Translations under genes and position numbers: made by a program
In this document: one piece after another, positions 1-8,169 of the stretch
Position numbering within the stretch: position 1 is the stretch's first letter
How the letters are laid out: every line of letters begins with the position of its first letter
Assembly: GCA_902388495.1 (NCBI GenBank)
Contig: CABMPP010000009.1
Coordinates: 1-64,000, forward strand
Reading direction: 5' to 3'
DNA length: 64,000 nucleotides
DNA from: an uncultured Bacteroides sp.
Lineage (GTDB): Bacteria > Bacteroidota > Bacteroidia > Bacteroidales > Bacteroidaceae
Notes under the pieces: model-generated
Database searches by the model: none
Seen by the model: the letters and a program-made list of their open reading frames with translations, nothing else
Told to the model about the DNA's origin: nothing

Positions 1-163
1 CGCAGTCGTTGGCGATGGCAAAGGTCAGTTGTATATACTCTTGATAAGTGGGAGCAATGTCGGCTCCTGCACTCCTGACGGCTTCGGTCAGAAGGTGTAA
101 TGATGATAATGGTTCCATTGGTTGTTGTAAATTAAAGTTGTAATTCTCGTTTTCATTTTTCAT
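1..163 (-). CDS. DUF3987-type protein, N-terminus only (runs off window)
   Basis: An ATG at 163-161 overlaps the TGA of the upstream gene (ATGA), so the two are probably translationally coupled. The 54 visible codons are open to the window edge and begin MKNENENYNFNLQQPMEPL, followed by a helical stretch. In Bacteroides a BT4734-like protein is usually followed by a DUF3987 (primase/helicase-like) protein starting in this way. The DUF3987 assignment rests on that neighbourhood and on the N-terminal look only; the domain itself lies outside the window. Confidence 0.6.
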   Translation of the reverse strand, partial: MKNENENYNFNLQQPMEPLSSLHLLTEAVRSAGADIAPTYQEYIQLTFAIANDC

Positions 164-792
164 TCCCTAAATAGTGCCCCTGGGTCGTGACATAGAAAGC
201 AGGACCGTACCGGATCTTTTCCTGACGTATCTACTCCTTTCCCGGGTTGCTGGTGGTCTGCATCGTACATACAATGTACGTAGTTCATGGCCCAGCGGAA
301 TCCTTCGGAGGTGCCTTGACCGGAGGGGTAAGGAATGAAGGCTTTCACTCCTAACCCGCTGGGACTGATGAATGCCAGTGCAGGGTGCAAATAGGGATCA
401 TCGAATAATTCTTGTCGTAAGATTTCTGCTTCTTTGGAAGAATCGAGATGGTCGATGTCTACTACTACCAGTCCGGATGATTCTGCGAGGCAGTCGCTTC
501 GTCGACGGGTGAAAACTCCGCAGGGTGTCACGTAGGGAAGTGTTTGCTGCTTCAGGCGGCGGTAGGTTTCTATGTCGCCTTGTAATGAGGCGTTTCGTAC
601 TTCGAGGGTTAGTGCGGCGAGCTTTTCATTGGAAGTGATCAGTTTGTATACTTCGCCCAGTTCCACTGTTCGCAGTGGAGTCATTGTGGCGCTTTTCAGG
701 GTTTTTCCGGTTGCTTTGTCCTTTATCGGTGAGATAGGGGGCATGAATAGTGACATTTTGATAATGTTTTTCATTACATTGTTACTCTCCAT
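160..792 (-). CDS. BT4734-like / VirE N-terminal domain protein
   Basis: 210 residues. The sequence has the BT4734-like N-terminal (VirE_N, PF08800) pattern: a TPCGVFTRRRSDCLAESSG block followed by the VVVDIDHLD acidic strand (about residues 110-117), an AFISPSGLGVKAFIP segment and a terminal RSCFLCHDPGAL. The family resembles small primase-like domains of mobile or replication origin and is often found beside Bacteroides capsule loci. Role unknown. It overlaps the next gene by 4 bp and probably forms one unit with it. A promoter-like TAACTTTG lies at 897-890, about 100 nt ahead of the start. Confidence 0.75.
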   Translation of the reverse strand: MESNNVMKNIIKMSLFMPPISPIKDKATGKTLKSATMTPLRTVELGEVYKLITSNEKLAALTLEVRNASLQGDIETYRRLKQQTLPYVTPCGVFTRRRSDCLAESSGLVVVDIDHLDSSKEAEILRQELFDDPYLHPALAFISPSGLGVKAFIPYPSGQGTSEGFRWAMNYVHCMYDADHQQPGKGVDTSGKDPVRSCFLCHDPGALFRE

Positions 793-1114
793 TTGTATGA
801 TATATTTTTAAAGGAGAAGGTCTTGCGGTAGCGGGGGCACAACTAATTGCGACGGCGGTTTTCGTAGCGTTTTCTCTTGTTTTATGATGCAAAGTTAGGG
901 ATATAGTTCGGACTGCACAAGTGCAGATTTGTAGGCTTTTATGCATAGTTCCCCCTCGAGGGAATGCGTATAATGCCGTTTTGCTAATCTTTTTGTGGGC
1001 TGAAGCCTACATTGGAGAAAATGATAATTTTTTTCGCTTTTATTTGGGGGAGGAGACCTTTTGTTTAGGCGATTATGGCTACTGTCTTCTGTAAACATTT
1101 GTTGGACAGTTGTT
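793..1114. other. Non-coding stretch, no convincing gene
   Basis: About 320 bases between the BT4734-like gene and the small broken gene. Only a 75-codon minus reading frame (895-1122) is present; its composition is not protein-like. The only supported element is the promoter near 890-921. Confidence 0.5.
890..921 (-). promoter_or_regulatory. Candidate Bacteroides promoter of the BT4734-like gene
   Basis: On the minus strand CTTG (921-918), 20 nt, then TAACTTTG (897-890). The -7 box matches TAnnTTTG and the -33 box has one mismatch to TTTG. Predicted start is near 883. Confidence 0.5.
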
Positions 1115-1338
1115 TTAGTCATTAGACGATTTGTGATGTCTCGTCATGTTGCGCACGTGCGACAGCTTCCGTTTTTCACTGCTTGTGAAGTCTTTTTTGT
1201 CTTTCAGCAAGAAAGTGATGGCTTCTGCAATGATTTCCAACTCATCCAATAATGGATTCTTTCTGTGTGTAGCATCAATTTCGATGTCTACTGCATTTTC
1301 ATCTCCGTTGCGGAGGGATAAAGCTAGTTTTTTAACAT
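1115..1338 (-). pseudogene. Small unknown protein, apparently frameshifted in an A6 run after the start codon
   Basis: The frame from 1115 up to about 1330 encodes a clean helical protein (VKKLALSLRNGDENAVDIEI, later DELEIIAEAITFLLKDKKD) but contains no normal start codon near its beginning. An ATG at 1338-1336 opens a frame reading M-L-K-N-stop across an A6 run (1333-1328 on minus); one extra A would give an intact protein of about 74 residues beginning MLKKLALSL. A promoter-like TACCTTTG lies at 1372-1365, placing a start site about 20 nt before this ATG, which favours the frameshift reading. A longer frame starting with GTG at 1396 would begin upstream of that promoter. Family not recognised. 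Confidence 0.5.
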
Positions 1339-1364
1339 GATTATGATAAATTAAAAAACGGTGG

Positions 1365-1372
1365 CAAAGGTA
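1365..1372 (-). promoter_or_regulatory. Candidate -7 box (TACCTTTG)
   Basis: TACCTTTG on the minus strand, with TGTG 21 nt upstream as a weak -33 box. It sits about 27 nt ahead of the ATG at 1338. Confidence 0.45.
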
Positions 1373-1411
1373 ATAAATATGGTTACAATGCCTCACACTT
1401 TATGTACACAA

Positions 1412-2032
1412 TTATCTTACAGCTATCCATTTTTTTGATTCTACATCCAGTCTTTTTATAATCTTGGCAGGATTGCCTACAACAACACAATAATCGGGAA
1501 TGTCTTTTGTGACGACACTACCGGCGCCAACAATGACATGTTTCCCAATGCTGATACCTGCTGTAATTACCGAATTAGCGCCAATCCAAGAGTCGTCGCC
1601 TATGAGAATGGCGGAAGTGTCTACTCCTTGTTTGTGTATGGGATGCTCTGTATCTTCATAACGGTGGTTTAATCCCGAAACTACAACATTCTGTGCCAGT
1701 ATAACATGATTACCTATTTGTACAGGACCAATAATAGTAGAACGCAGTCCGATTCGGGTTTGATTACCGATGATGACATCGCCAACTCCATTATCCACCA
1801 ATGAATATTCTTCTATTGTGCTGCCTTTGCCTAGTCGGAATTGATTGATGGGAGATACGTTCATAACTGTCTGTCTCCTGATGACAGCTCCTTTACCATG
1901 GTGGAATATGAACGGATTAAGTATATGCTTTACCCACCAGCGAGGACGGGCATTGCAGAACATCAAATAGTGGAGGCGAGATTTCCAATAAGGAGATCCA
2001 TTAATCTTTTCTTTTATTTTTGATAGCTTCAT
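1412..2032 (-). CDS. WcaF-like hexapeptide-repeat acyltransferase
   Basis: Left-handed beta-helix acyltransferase of about 206 residues, likely acetylating a sugar of the exopolysaccharide made by this operon. Hexapeptide repeats run from about residue 60 to 190 (IGNQTRIG, IGNHVILAQN, IGDDSWIGANSVI, IGKHVIVGAGSVVTKDIP), with the HRYEDTEHPI loop carrying the catalytic-type His. It ends with the typical VVVGNPAKIIKRL. The ATG at 2032 (MKLSKIKEK) is chosen over an upstream start at 2077 because it shortens the overlap with the previous gene to 32 bp. Last enzyme gene of the operon. Confidence 0.85.
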   Translation of the reverse strand: MKLSKIKEKINGSPYWKSRLHYLMFCNARPRWWVKHILNPFIFHHGKGAVIRRQTVMNVSPINQFRLGKGSTIEEYSLVDNGVGDVIIGNQTRIGLRSTIIGPVQIGNHVILAQNVVVSGLNHRYEDTEHPIHKQGVDTSAILIGDDSWIGANSVITAGISIGKHVIVGAGSVVTKDIPDYCVVVGNPAKIIKRLDVESKKWIAVR

Positions 2033-3197
2033 GGCATTTGTTTTTTGTATTTCTTTGAAATTCCTCAATTGCTGCATATATTTTTTCTACACTATGTGCC
2101 CAACTATGGGTGTGAGCAAATGCTATGCGTTCAGCTTTCAGGTTATTATCATTGATTTCATTCAGAGCTTCCTGTATAGCACATAAATAGCTGTTTGTAT
2201 CAGTTGCGAGATGAACATATTGGGCAAATACATCTCTCATGGTGTGTGTGCTTGTAGATACCACGGGTTTTCCCATGGCCAAATATTCATCTATTTTCAA
2301 TGGATAATTTCCCTCAGTAATGGGATTTACCAACTGGGGATTGATGCAGATATTGAAATGCTGTATATATGCAGGGAGTTCGGCAACCACCTTCTTACCA
2401 GTGAAATATACATTTCTTAGTGTATGCAGCGGATGGTGAGCAAAATATTCATCTTCAGGGCCTACAAAGACAAAACTGTATTGTGGCAGTTGTTGGATAA
2501 TAGTATATAGAAGTTCTGCGTCCAGTCGGCTTTGTATAATAGCACCCGTATATCCGATACGTGGAGCAGGGATGGACTCAAGATCCTTTGGAACATCATG
2601 TACCATACTGGCATCGTACAACTGGAGGTTGACTCCCGTATTGGTGGTATGAATGTTGTGATTAAAAGGTCTTAGCTCTTCTGTGAAATAACTGGAATTG
2701 GTAAGGACAATATCAGATTCTTTAACAATGAATTGCTCGCATACGGGACCATATTTTTGCCAATAGTTTACACCTATTACATAGTCTCTACGATAATAAA
2801 CGGATATGGCAGGGTGTAGTAACTGTTTCAGATATCGGCTGCGGAAAAGATCAGTGTCAATGAGTAAGATAAAATCTTGAATTTTGTAGCGTTGTATAGC
2901 TGTTTTTATGGTGAGAGCTATCCGATAGTTATTATAATAGTTGACTATATCGAATAAACATTTGGAAGGCATACTGTTAGCAGGGAGTGCAGGAAAATTA
3001 CAATAAATTACTTGGAAATTAGCATTTACAAATAGGTCGTTTTTTCGCATAGGGGAATGAAGCCAATTCGGAAATGTAGAAGGGGTATTGATGTAAAATA
3101 CCCTGTCTTTTTTGGAAATTTCTAGTGCAGTGTTCTTAATGGTGCTGCCTATCCCGATATCCCATGATTGTAAACTGGTAATGATGAAATCTGCCAT
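2001..3197 (-). CDS. TuaH-like family 4 glycosyltransferase
   Basis: About 398 residues. The start TSLQSWDIGIGSTIKNTALE and YINTPS resemble TuaH-type GT-B glycosyltransferases. The second Rossmann half shows RIGYTGAI and later the donor-binding segment GNYPLKIDEYLAMGKPVVST. The ATG at 3197 (MADFIITS) is preferred; the open frame extends six codons upstream only to a TTG. Predicted cytoplasmic enzyme adding one sugar to the lipid-linked repeat unit. It lies between another glycosyltransferase and the acyltransferase. Donor and acceptor cannot be read from the sequence. Confidence 0.8.
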   Translation of the reverse strand: MADFIITSLQSWDIGIGSTIKNTALEISKKDRVFYINTPSTFPNWLHSPMRKNDLFVNANFQVIYCNFPALPANSMPSKCLFDIVNYYNNYRIALTIKTAIQRYKIQDFILLIDTDLFRSRYLKQLLHPAISVYYRRDYVIGVNYWQKYGPVCEQFIVKESDIVLTNSSYFTEELRPFNHNIHTTNTGVNLQLYDASMVHDVPKDLESIPAPRIGYTGAIIQSRLDAELLYTIIQQLPQYSFVFVGPEDEYFAHHPLHTLRNVYFTGKKVVAELPAYIQHFNICINPQLVNPITEGNYPLKIDEYLAMGKPVVSTSTHTMRDVFAQYVHLATDTNSYLCAIQEALNEINDNNLKAERIAFAHTHSWAHSVEKIYAAIEEFQRNTKNKCHEAIKNKRKD

Positions 3198-3263
3198 AAG
3201 GAACTTTTTTAGCAAAGATAATGTTTATTTCCGGTTGTGCAAATAAGAAGTTGCTTTGATTTT

Positions 3264-4328
3264 TTAGTGTTTTCCTAAGGCTGACATTCTTGCTAAAGAA
3301 CAACAAATTCCATATAGTTCTTCTGAAAAATGATTTATGTTATAGACTTCTTCTGCTAATTTTTGGGCTCTTTTTCCCATTTGCATGGCTTCGTCCTCAT
3401 GTTGGATTAAATATGTAATAGCATCAATCCATGCAAATATATCTTCCGCTTCTACCAATATTCCAATTTCTTCCTTTTCAATATCTATAGGATGATAAGG
3501 ATTCCGGGTAGCAATAATCGGTTTTCCCAATGCTAATGCTTCAACAATAGATGTATGTCCAACACAATAATATATAGAATTAGAATATACAGGAATAGCA
3601 ACACAGAATGAACTAGCAACCATTTTCATAGCTGTCAATGCTGCTTCTTTGGTATTCTCTACTAAACAGATATGTATATTGGGATATTTATCTATATACT
3701 GTTTGAGGAATGTATAATCATTTTCATAATTAACCTTGTTTGTGTAGATCTTCAAAGGATAATTTGTTTTAGAGAAAGCTGCTATTAAAGTATTAAAATC
3801 CCGATTTTCTCGGCCAGTGGAAACAAACCCGACTGCTTCTTTTGAGTATATCTTTTTGTAAAAATCTATATCGACTCCCCAATGAATTATTTCCATTTTA
3901 GAAGAATCCACCCAATGTAGCTTTTGGCTTTCCTGCATATTTAATGGAGAGTGGAATAATATTTTGTCAAATGATTGATATAGCCATTTATATAATATCC
4001 TTTTCGCGTAGCTACGCTCTCTTTTTAAACTCTTATGGGAAATTGCTATTATCGATGCTTTTATTAGTTTGAATTTCTTTAAGAAAGTCAACAATGATAG
4101 AGGACCTTCGTATACATAAGGTATAATGATGATGTCCGATTTGTCTTTTATTAACCGTATAGTGAAAGTAAGAGCAGCTATCATGCCAGATGGAATTAAT
4201 TCATAATTGACATTTTCTCCTTTTTTAGCTAATTCCACAAAGCCATACAAAAAATGAGAAGGGTAGTTCCCTTCTTGATGGCGTCTGACTGATTTTCCAA
4301 AAGCATATCCTAAATAGGTTATTTTCAT
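3264..4328 (-). CDS. Family 4-like glycosyltransferase
   Basis: 354 residues with GT-B organisation. The N-terminal half contains HSPLNMQES and IIHWGVDIDFY (glycosyltransferase linker region), and the C-terminal half has the E-x7-E type motif SIVEALALGKPIIATRNPYHPIDI. Its start overlaps the stop of the upstream gene by 4 bp (ATGA), showing co-translation in the operon. Codon usage is AT-richer than in the flanking housekeeping genes, common for polysaccharide genes. Sugar specificity unknown. Confidence 0.8.
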   Translation of the reverse strand: MKITYLGYAFGKSVRRHQEGNYPSHFLYGFVELAKKGENVNYELIPSGMIAALTFTIRLIKDKSDIIIIPYVYEGPLSLLTFLKKFKLIKASIIAISHKSLKRERSYAKRILYKWLYQSFDKILFHSPLNMQESQKLHWVDSSKMEIIHWGVDIDFYKKIYSKEAVGFVSTGRENRDFNTLIAAFSKTNYPLKIYTNKVNYENDYTFLKQYIDKYPNIHICLVENTKEAALTAMKMVASSFCVAIPVYSNSIYYCVGHTSIVEALALGKPIIATRNPYHPIDIEKEEIGILVEAEDIFAWIDAITYLIQHEDEAMQMGKRAQKLAEEVYNINHFSEELYGICCSLARMSALGKH

Positions 4329-5458
4329 ACTTTCTGCATTTTAGTATAAATCTTTAGGTATTGCTTAGTTGTATACTGCCAAGAAAATAGTTTTGCTCTG
4401 TTCAACCCATAGTCTCTTTGATGTCTACGCAAATCTTCGTTTTTCTCCAGTTGCAGAATAGCTTCTGCTATTTCCTGCGGTAGTTGGGGGTTAACAAGTA
4501 TTCCACCTTCACCCGCAACTTCAGGCAAGGAAGAACAATTGCTTGTAATGACGGGAACGCCGCATGCCATGGCTTCTAAAACAGGAATCCCAAAACCTTC
4601 TAATAGTGAAGGATAGAGAAAGGCGAATGCATTATTGTAAAGGGAAGGCAGATCACTGCCAGGAACATAGCCTGTGTAAACGAGATTAGAAGTACAAATC
4701 TCAATTCCCAACTTTATTAGCATGTCTTCTACATATTCCTTTTTTAGGCCTGTTATCACTAACCGTAGCGGTTTTTTAGACTCGTTCAGATATTTCTTAT
4801 AGGCGAGCAAAACTCCTTCTGTATTTTTACGTGGATCGGTATTCCCTAAGAAAAGTAAATAGTGTTCATCGGGCAGATATTTGCTGGTGATGGCATATGC
4901 TTCTTTTGTAGGTAAAAGACGGTAACATTCACTGTAGCCATTATGCACTACACTCAAGTGGTCTGCTATTTCTGGAAAGCGATTTAAAATATTGGTTCGT
5001 TCTGTTTCGGACACTGTAATGATGTGACGGCATTGTTTAAGAACGCGGGGAACATTCCAACGGCGATAGTACCATCCTAATTGTTGGTAGGCGGACATCC
5101 CCTTTCCTTTTTTTGTGTTCAGATATATGATATCATGCAATGTTAGAATAAGAGGAACAGGGCAGTGTAGTGGAGCAGTATTTGAAGTACAATGCAATAA
5201 TTCTACACCGTACTTACGTATGGCCTTCGGCAGTGCCCATTGTTCCCAAAGAGGGTAAGAGGGACAACAGAGCTCTACAATCTGCATCCGTGGACTGTTT
5301 TTTAAACAAACATCTTCTCCTGGAGCTACAAAGACTACATATTCATTTTCATTACCGTCTTCGCAGTTTTGCAGATTTCGCAACACCTCAAGAATTACGA
5401 AATCCATTCCGTGTTTATCAATGCGGAAGATCCGTTGTGCCTCAATCCCAATTTTCAT
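4325..5458 (-). CDS. Family 4 glycosyltransferase (mannosyltransferase-like)
   Basis: 377 residues, a full GT4 protein. Visible motifs: HDIIYLNTKKGKGMS near residue 110, VSETERTNI, LFLGNTDPRKNTEGVLLAY at the start of the donor domain, and PSLLEGFGIPVLEAMACGVP with the conserved E-x7-E retaining-transferase motif, followed by SNCSSLPEVAGEGGILV. This pattern is typical of mannosyl- or rhamnosyl-transferases of O-antigen clusters. It sits 12 bp behind the membrane glycosyltransferase gene and overlaps the next gene by 4 bp. Confidence 0.85.
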   Translation of the reverse strand: MKIGIEAQRIFRIDKHGMDFVILEVLRNLQNCEDGNENEYVVFVAPGEDVCLKNSPRMQIVELCCPSYPLWEQWALPKAIRKYGVELLHCTSNTAPLHCPVPLILTLHDIIYLNTKKGKGMSAYQQLGWYYRRWNVPRVLKQCRHIITVSETERTNILNRFPEIADHLSVVHNGYSECYRLLPTKEAYAITSKYLPDEHYLLFLGNTDPRKNTEGVLLAYKKYLNESKKPLRLVITGLKKEYVEDMLIKLGIEICTSNLVYTGYVPGSDLPSLYNNAFAFLYPSLLEGFGIPVLEAMACGVPVITSNCSSLPEVAGEGGILVNPQLPQEIAEAILQLEKNEDLRRHQRDYGLNRAKLFSWQYTTKQYLKIYTKMQKV

Positions 5459-5470
5459 GCCGTTCCTTTC

Positions 5471-6670
5471 CTATATTTTTTGTTTTTTCTTTTTTCTGAA
5501 TATGCGAGCGATATGGCTGAAGGCAGATGTAAATATAAGAACTGGCAACGACCAGAATGCTTTACGGAAATGGCGATTGATTTCTCCATCAGGCATAGCA
5601 ATAAGGAAAGATACAAACAGTGCAATCAGCAATCCGTACCATTTTATGCTAAGCGGCCAGTTCAAAAAAGTCATTATCACTGCACATACAATGATATAGG
5701 CGATGAGCAGAAAACGGGAAGGCATCATCCATTGAAATAATTTTTCGCAAAGGTCCCATTTGCCTTGTAAAAAGGCAATCGGAAACTTTACAAAAGCTAG
5801 TAATGTACTACGATATTGGGAACTTAACCAGCGTTGGCGTTCCTTGCTATATCCGGCAGCATCAGCTGTTTTCTTACAATAACAGATAACTTCTTCCATA
5901 TATTCTGTATATACATTCTCTTTGAGTAATTCCATTTCCATAGCTTTGGTGAAATCGCTTCCTGACAAACGAGGAGCAATACGGTGGAACATCTCAAAGT
6001 CAAACATCATTCCTGAGCCAATAAGAGCAGAAGAAAAACCTAAATTTGTGTGTGCTTTGCGGAATAAATGATTGTTGATTTCTTCACTTGTAGCATTTAG
6101 TACTGCAATATTGGTATCAAGATTCTCAGTCATACGATGTGCTTGAATAGCATCGCAACCAGAATAATAAGCATTGTTGAAAAGATTCAACGCATTAGGA
6201 ACGACTTTATTGTCTGAGTTGAATATTGTTATGGCATCGTATTCGTTGTTGGAATATCGTTGCATGACTTGCTGTATGGCATATATTTTTGTACAAACTT
6301 CTTTGTCTGGAATGATAATGCTAATCGGCATTTGCAGTAGTGTGGCTAAATCTTCTTCGGAGAGTTGGGTAGCTGCCACAACAATATCATATTTATCACG
6401 AGGATATTGTTGAGTATCTAAAAAATGGTTGATGGATTCAATAACCTCTTGTCCATTTTTCAATACAACGAAAAGCACTAGGAAATGATGTTGCTTTTTG
6501 GATGGTGGATAGGGGTTCTTGTATTTTCGCAAGGAGGCAACCGCATAGATAAATAAGTATGCGACAGGGATGAGCAATAATAAAAATAAGATAGCGTCAG
6601 TCATCTGCAACGCATTGTTGTTTTCATTCATCCACCAATCCGGACTGAATATTTGGAAAAACTCATTCAT
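5471..6670 (-). CDS. Membrane-bound family 2 glycosyltransferase
   Basis: 399 residues. One membrane segment near the N-terminus (AILFLLLLIPVAYLFIYAV), a GT-A catalytic domain, then two to three membrane segments at the C-terminus (LLIAYIIVCAVIMTFLNW, WYGLLIALFVSFLIAM). The domain carries FNSDN in the place of the DxD metal motif and a QRW-type motif (KERQRWLSSQY), as in processive or N-acetylglucosaminyltransferase-like GT2 enzymes. It ends in a basic tail, RKKKKQK. Predicted inner-membrane enzyme of the operon; substrate unknown. Confidence 0.8.
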   Translation of the reverse strand: MNEFFQIFSPDWWMNENNNALQMTDAILFLLLLIPVAYLFIYAVASLRKYKNPYPPSKKQHHFLVLFVVLKNGQEVIESINHFLDTQQYPRDKYDIVVAATQLSEEDLATLLQMPISIIIPDKEVCTKIYAIQQVMQRYSNNEYDAITIFNSDNKVVPNALNLFNNAYYSGCDAIQAHRMTENLDTNIAVLNATSEEINNHLFRKAHTNLGFSSALIGSGMMFDFEMFHRIAPRLSGSDFTKAMEMELLKENVYTEYMEEVICYCKKTADAAGYSKERQRWLSSQYRSTLLAFVKFPIAFLQGKWDLCEKLFQWMMPSRFLLIAYIIVCAVIMTFLNWPLSIKWYGLLIALFVSFLIAMPDGEINRHFRKAFWSLPVLIFTSAFSHIARIFRKKKKQKI

Positions 6671-6693
6671 ATTCTTATTCGTTTTTTTGTTTT

Positions 6694-8154
6694 TTAAATT
6701 ATTATTTCATCTTTTCCTAATTTCCTATCTATACTTTGGCCATTCAGAACAAAAGAGAGGAATACTGCAATTGTGAACATACCTGGTTGAAACTCCATGC
6801 ATCGTCCCACATAACCGTTCACCCAAACCCCAAAAACGGCACACAATAGTGCCACAAGTATTTGGCGGAGTTGTTTATTTCGTATCTTGAACATAAGGAG
6901 ATAGCAGCAACGTAATAAAAGGAGAACTAGCATACTGATATATAAACAGAGACCTACAATACCTCCTTCTACCCAAACCCCAACAAAAAATGAATCCGTA
7001 GCGATGAATTCTTCGTCTACAGTTCTTAGTTTTCGAACATCTACGACTTTACCTCCTACCCCCATTCCGAAGGGTTTGTCTGCTAAATAATAAGCAAATC
7101 GTTTTTGGTTTTCAAGTCTTACGCTAAAAGAGGCATCTTTATTGGGGCGGAATGCTGTACGCATACGTTTGATAAAAACATTATCATCACCGATATCAGT
7201 AAAATAAAAAAAGCTAAAAATGGATGCACCTACGATCGCTGCTACAATTATTCGAGTAAAATTTTTGCTGAGTAGGAGGTATAGAGCTAGACCAGCCAAA
7301 GGAACTATCATGGCACCACGTGTACCTGATAACATCATGCCGCCAAATGCTGCAACTGCTACACCAAGACTGAAAATCTTGAATATTGGCTTTTTGGCAG
7401 CAGTGGCTATAATCCCAAATGCAATAGTGAAAAGCCCCATACAAGCACCAAAATTGCCGGCATCAGTAAAAAATGAGAAATAGCGCATACCAGTTCTTAA
7501 TACATGTGTACTGTATCCTCCGTCTTCTAACAGGAATTTTATTTCTGTACTATCAAATCCTCTGCGTTTCTGCCAATAAGCTTTGAATGCTGCCATTAGT
7601 ACATAAAAGCCAAATAATAAGATCGTATTTTTCAGCAGTTTGGAGTCACAGAGTAGCATTCCTGAAAGAATATAAGTCAATGGTAACGTGAAATATAATC
7701 CACGATCTTCTATAAAGTTTTGTAAAGTAGCATAGGGAGTGATTAATATAAGAAAGCAATAGCTAACCCAAATGAATTGGAAAATTGTAAGTAGGTTAAA
7801 TCCCTTTTTCAATGGATAACTTTCATGGTTGACTATTTGGTTCATGATGATGGAAAATAAACAGAAAGCAACCAAAATATCCATTATGATACTTAAACCT
7901 TGAATGCCAAGATATCGATAAATGGCTGAAAAATAGCATGTTATTGCTCCGAATAAGAAATAACTAAACATTGGCTTCTTTACTGCATAAAGCAGGGTAA
8001 TAAGTACCAAAGGGCAAAATACAGTTCCTATAAAAAAATACCACTGTTGCATGATGAGACTATAGACCATAGACAATAATCCTACAATCAACAATGCATA
8101 AATAATGCCTGATGATGCCGGATTGATGCCTATATTTTTTAATACTCTCGTCAT
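6694..8154 (-). CDS. O-antigen ligase/polymerase-family protein (Wzy-like)
   Basis: 486 residues with about twelve predicted membrane helices and the large periplasmic loop typical of the Wzy_C/WaaL family (PF04932) between about residues 340 and 400 (FRPNKDASFSVRLENQKRFA ... KPFGMGVGGKV, the family's 'GxG' segment). It probably polymerises the repeat unit exported in this operon. It is next to the Wzz co-polymerase gene, which fits a Wzx/Wzy-type pathway, although no flippase gene lies in this operon. Confidence 0.85.
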   Translation of the reverse strand: MTRVLKNIGINPASSGIIYALLIVGLLSMVYSLIMQQWYFFIGTVFCPLVLITLLYAVKKPMFSYFLFGAITCYFSAIYRYLGIQGLSIIMDILVAFCLFSIIMNQIVNHESYPLKKGFNLLTIFQFIWVSYCFLILITPYATLQNFIEDRGLYFTLPLTYILSGMLLCDSKLLKNTILLFGFYVLMAAFKAYWQKRRGFDSTEIKFLLEDGGYSTHVLRTGMRYFSFFTDAGNFGACMGLFTIAFGIIATAAKKPIFKIFSLGVAVAAFGGMMLSGTRGAMIVPLAGLALYLLLSKNFTRIIVAAIVGASIFSFFYFTDIGDDNVFIKRMRTAFRPNKDASFSVRLENQKRFAYYLADKPFGMGVGGKVVDVRKLRTVDEEFIATDSFFVGVWVEGGIVGLCLYISMLVLLLLRCCYLLMFKIRNKQLRQILVALLCAVFGVWVNGYVGRCMEFQPGMFTIAVFLSFVLNGQSIDRKLGKDEIII

Positions 8155-8169
8155 ATCTTATACTTGTTC

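Noticed and set aside
895..1122. 75-codon minus-strand frame behind the small broken gene
   Set aside because: Starts on the stop of the previous frame but its composition is not protein-like and it covers a promoter-like box; no support for a gene.
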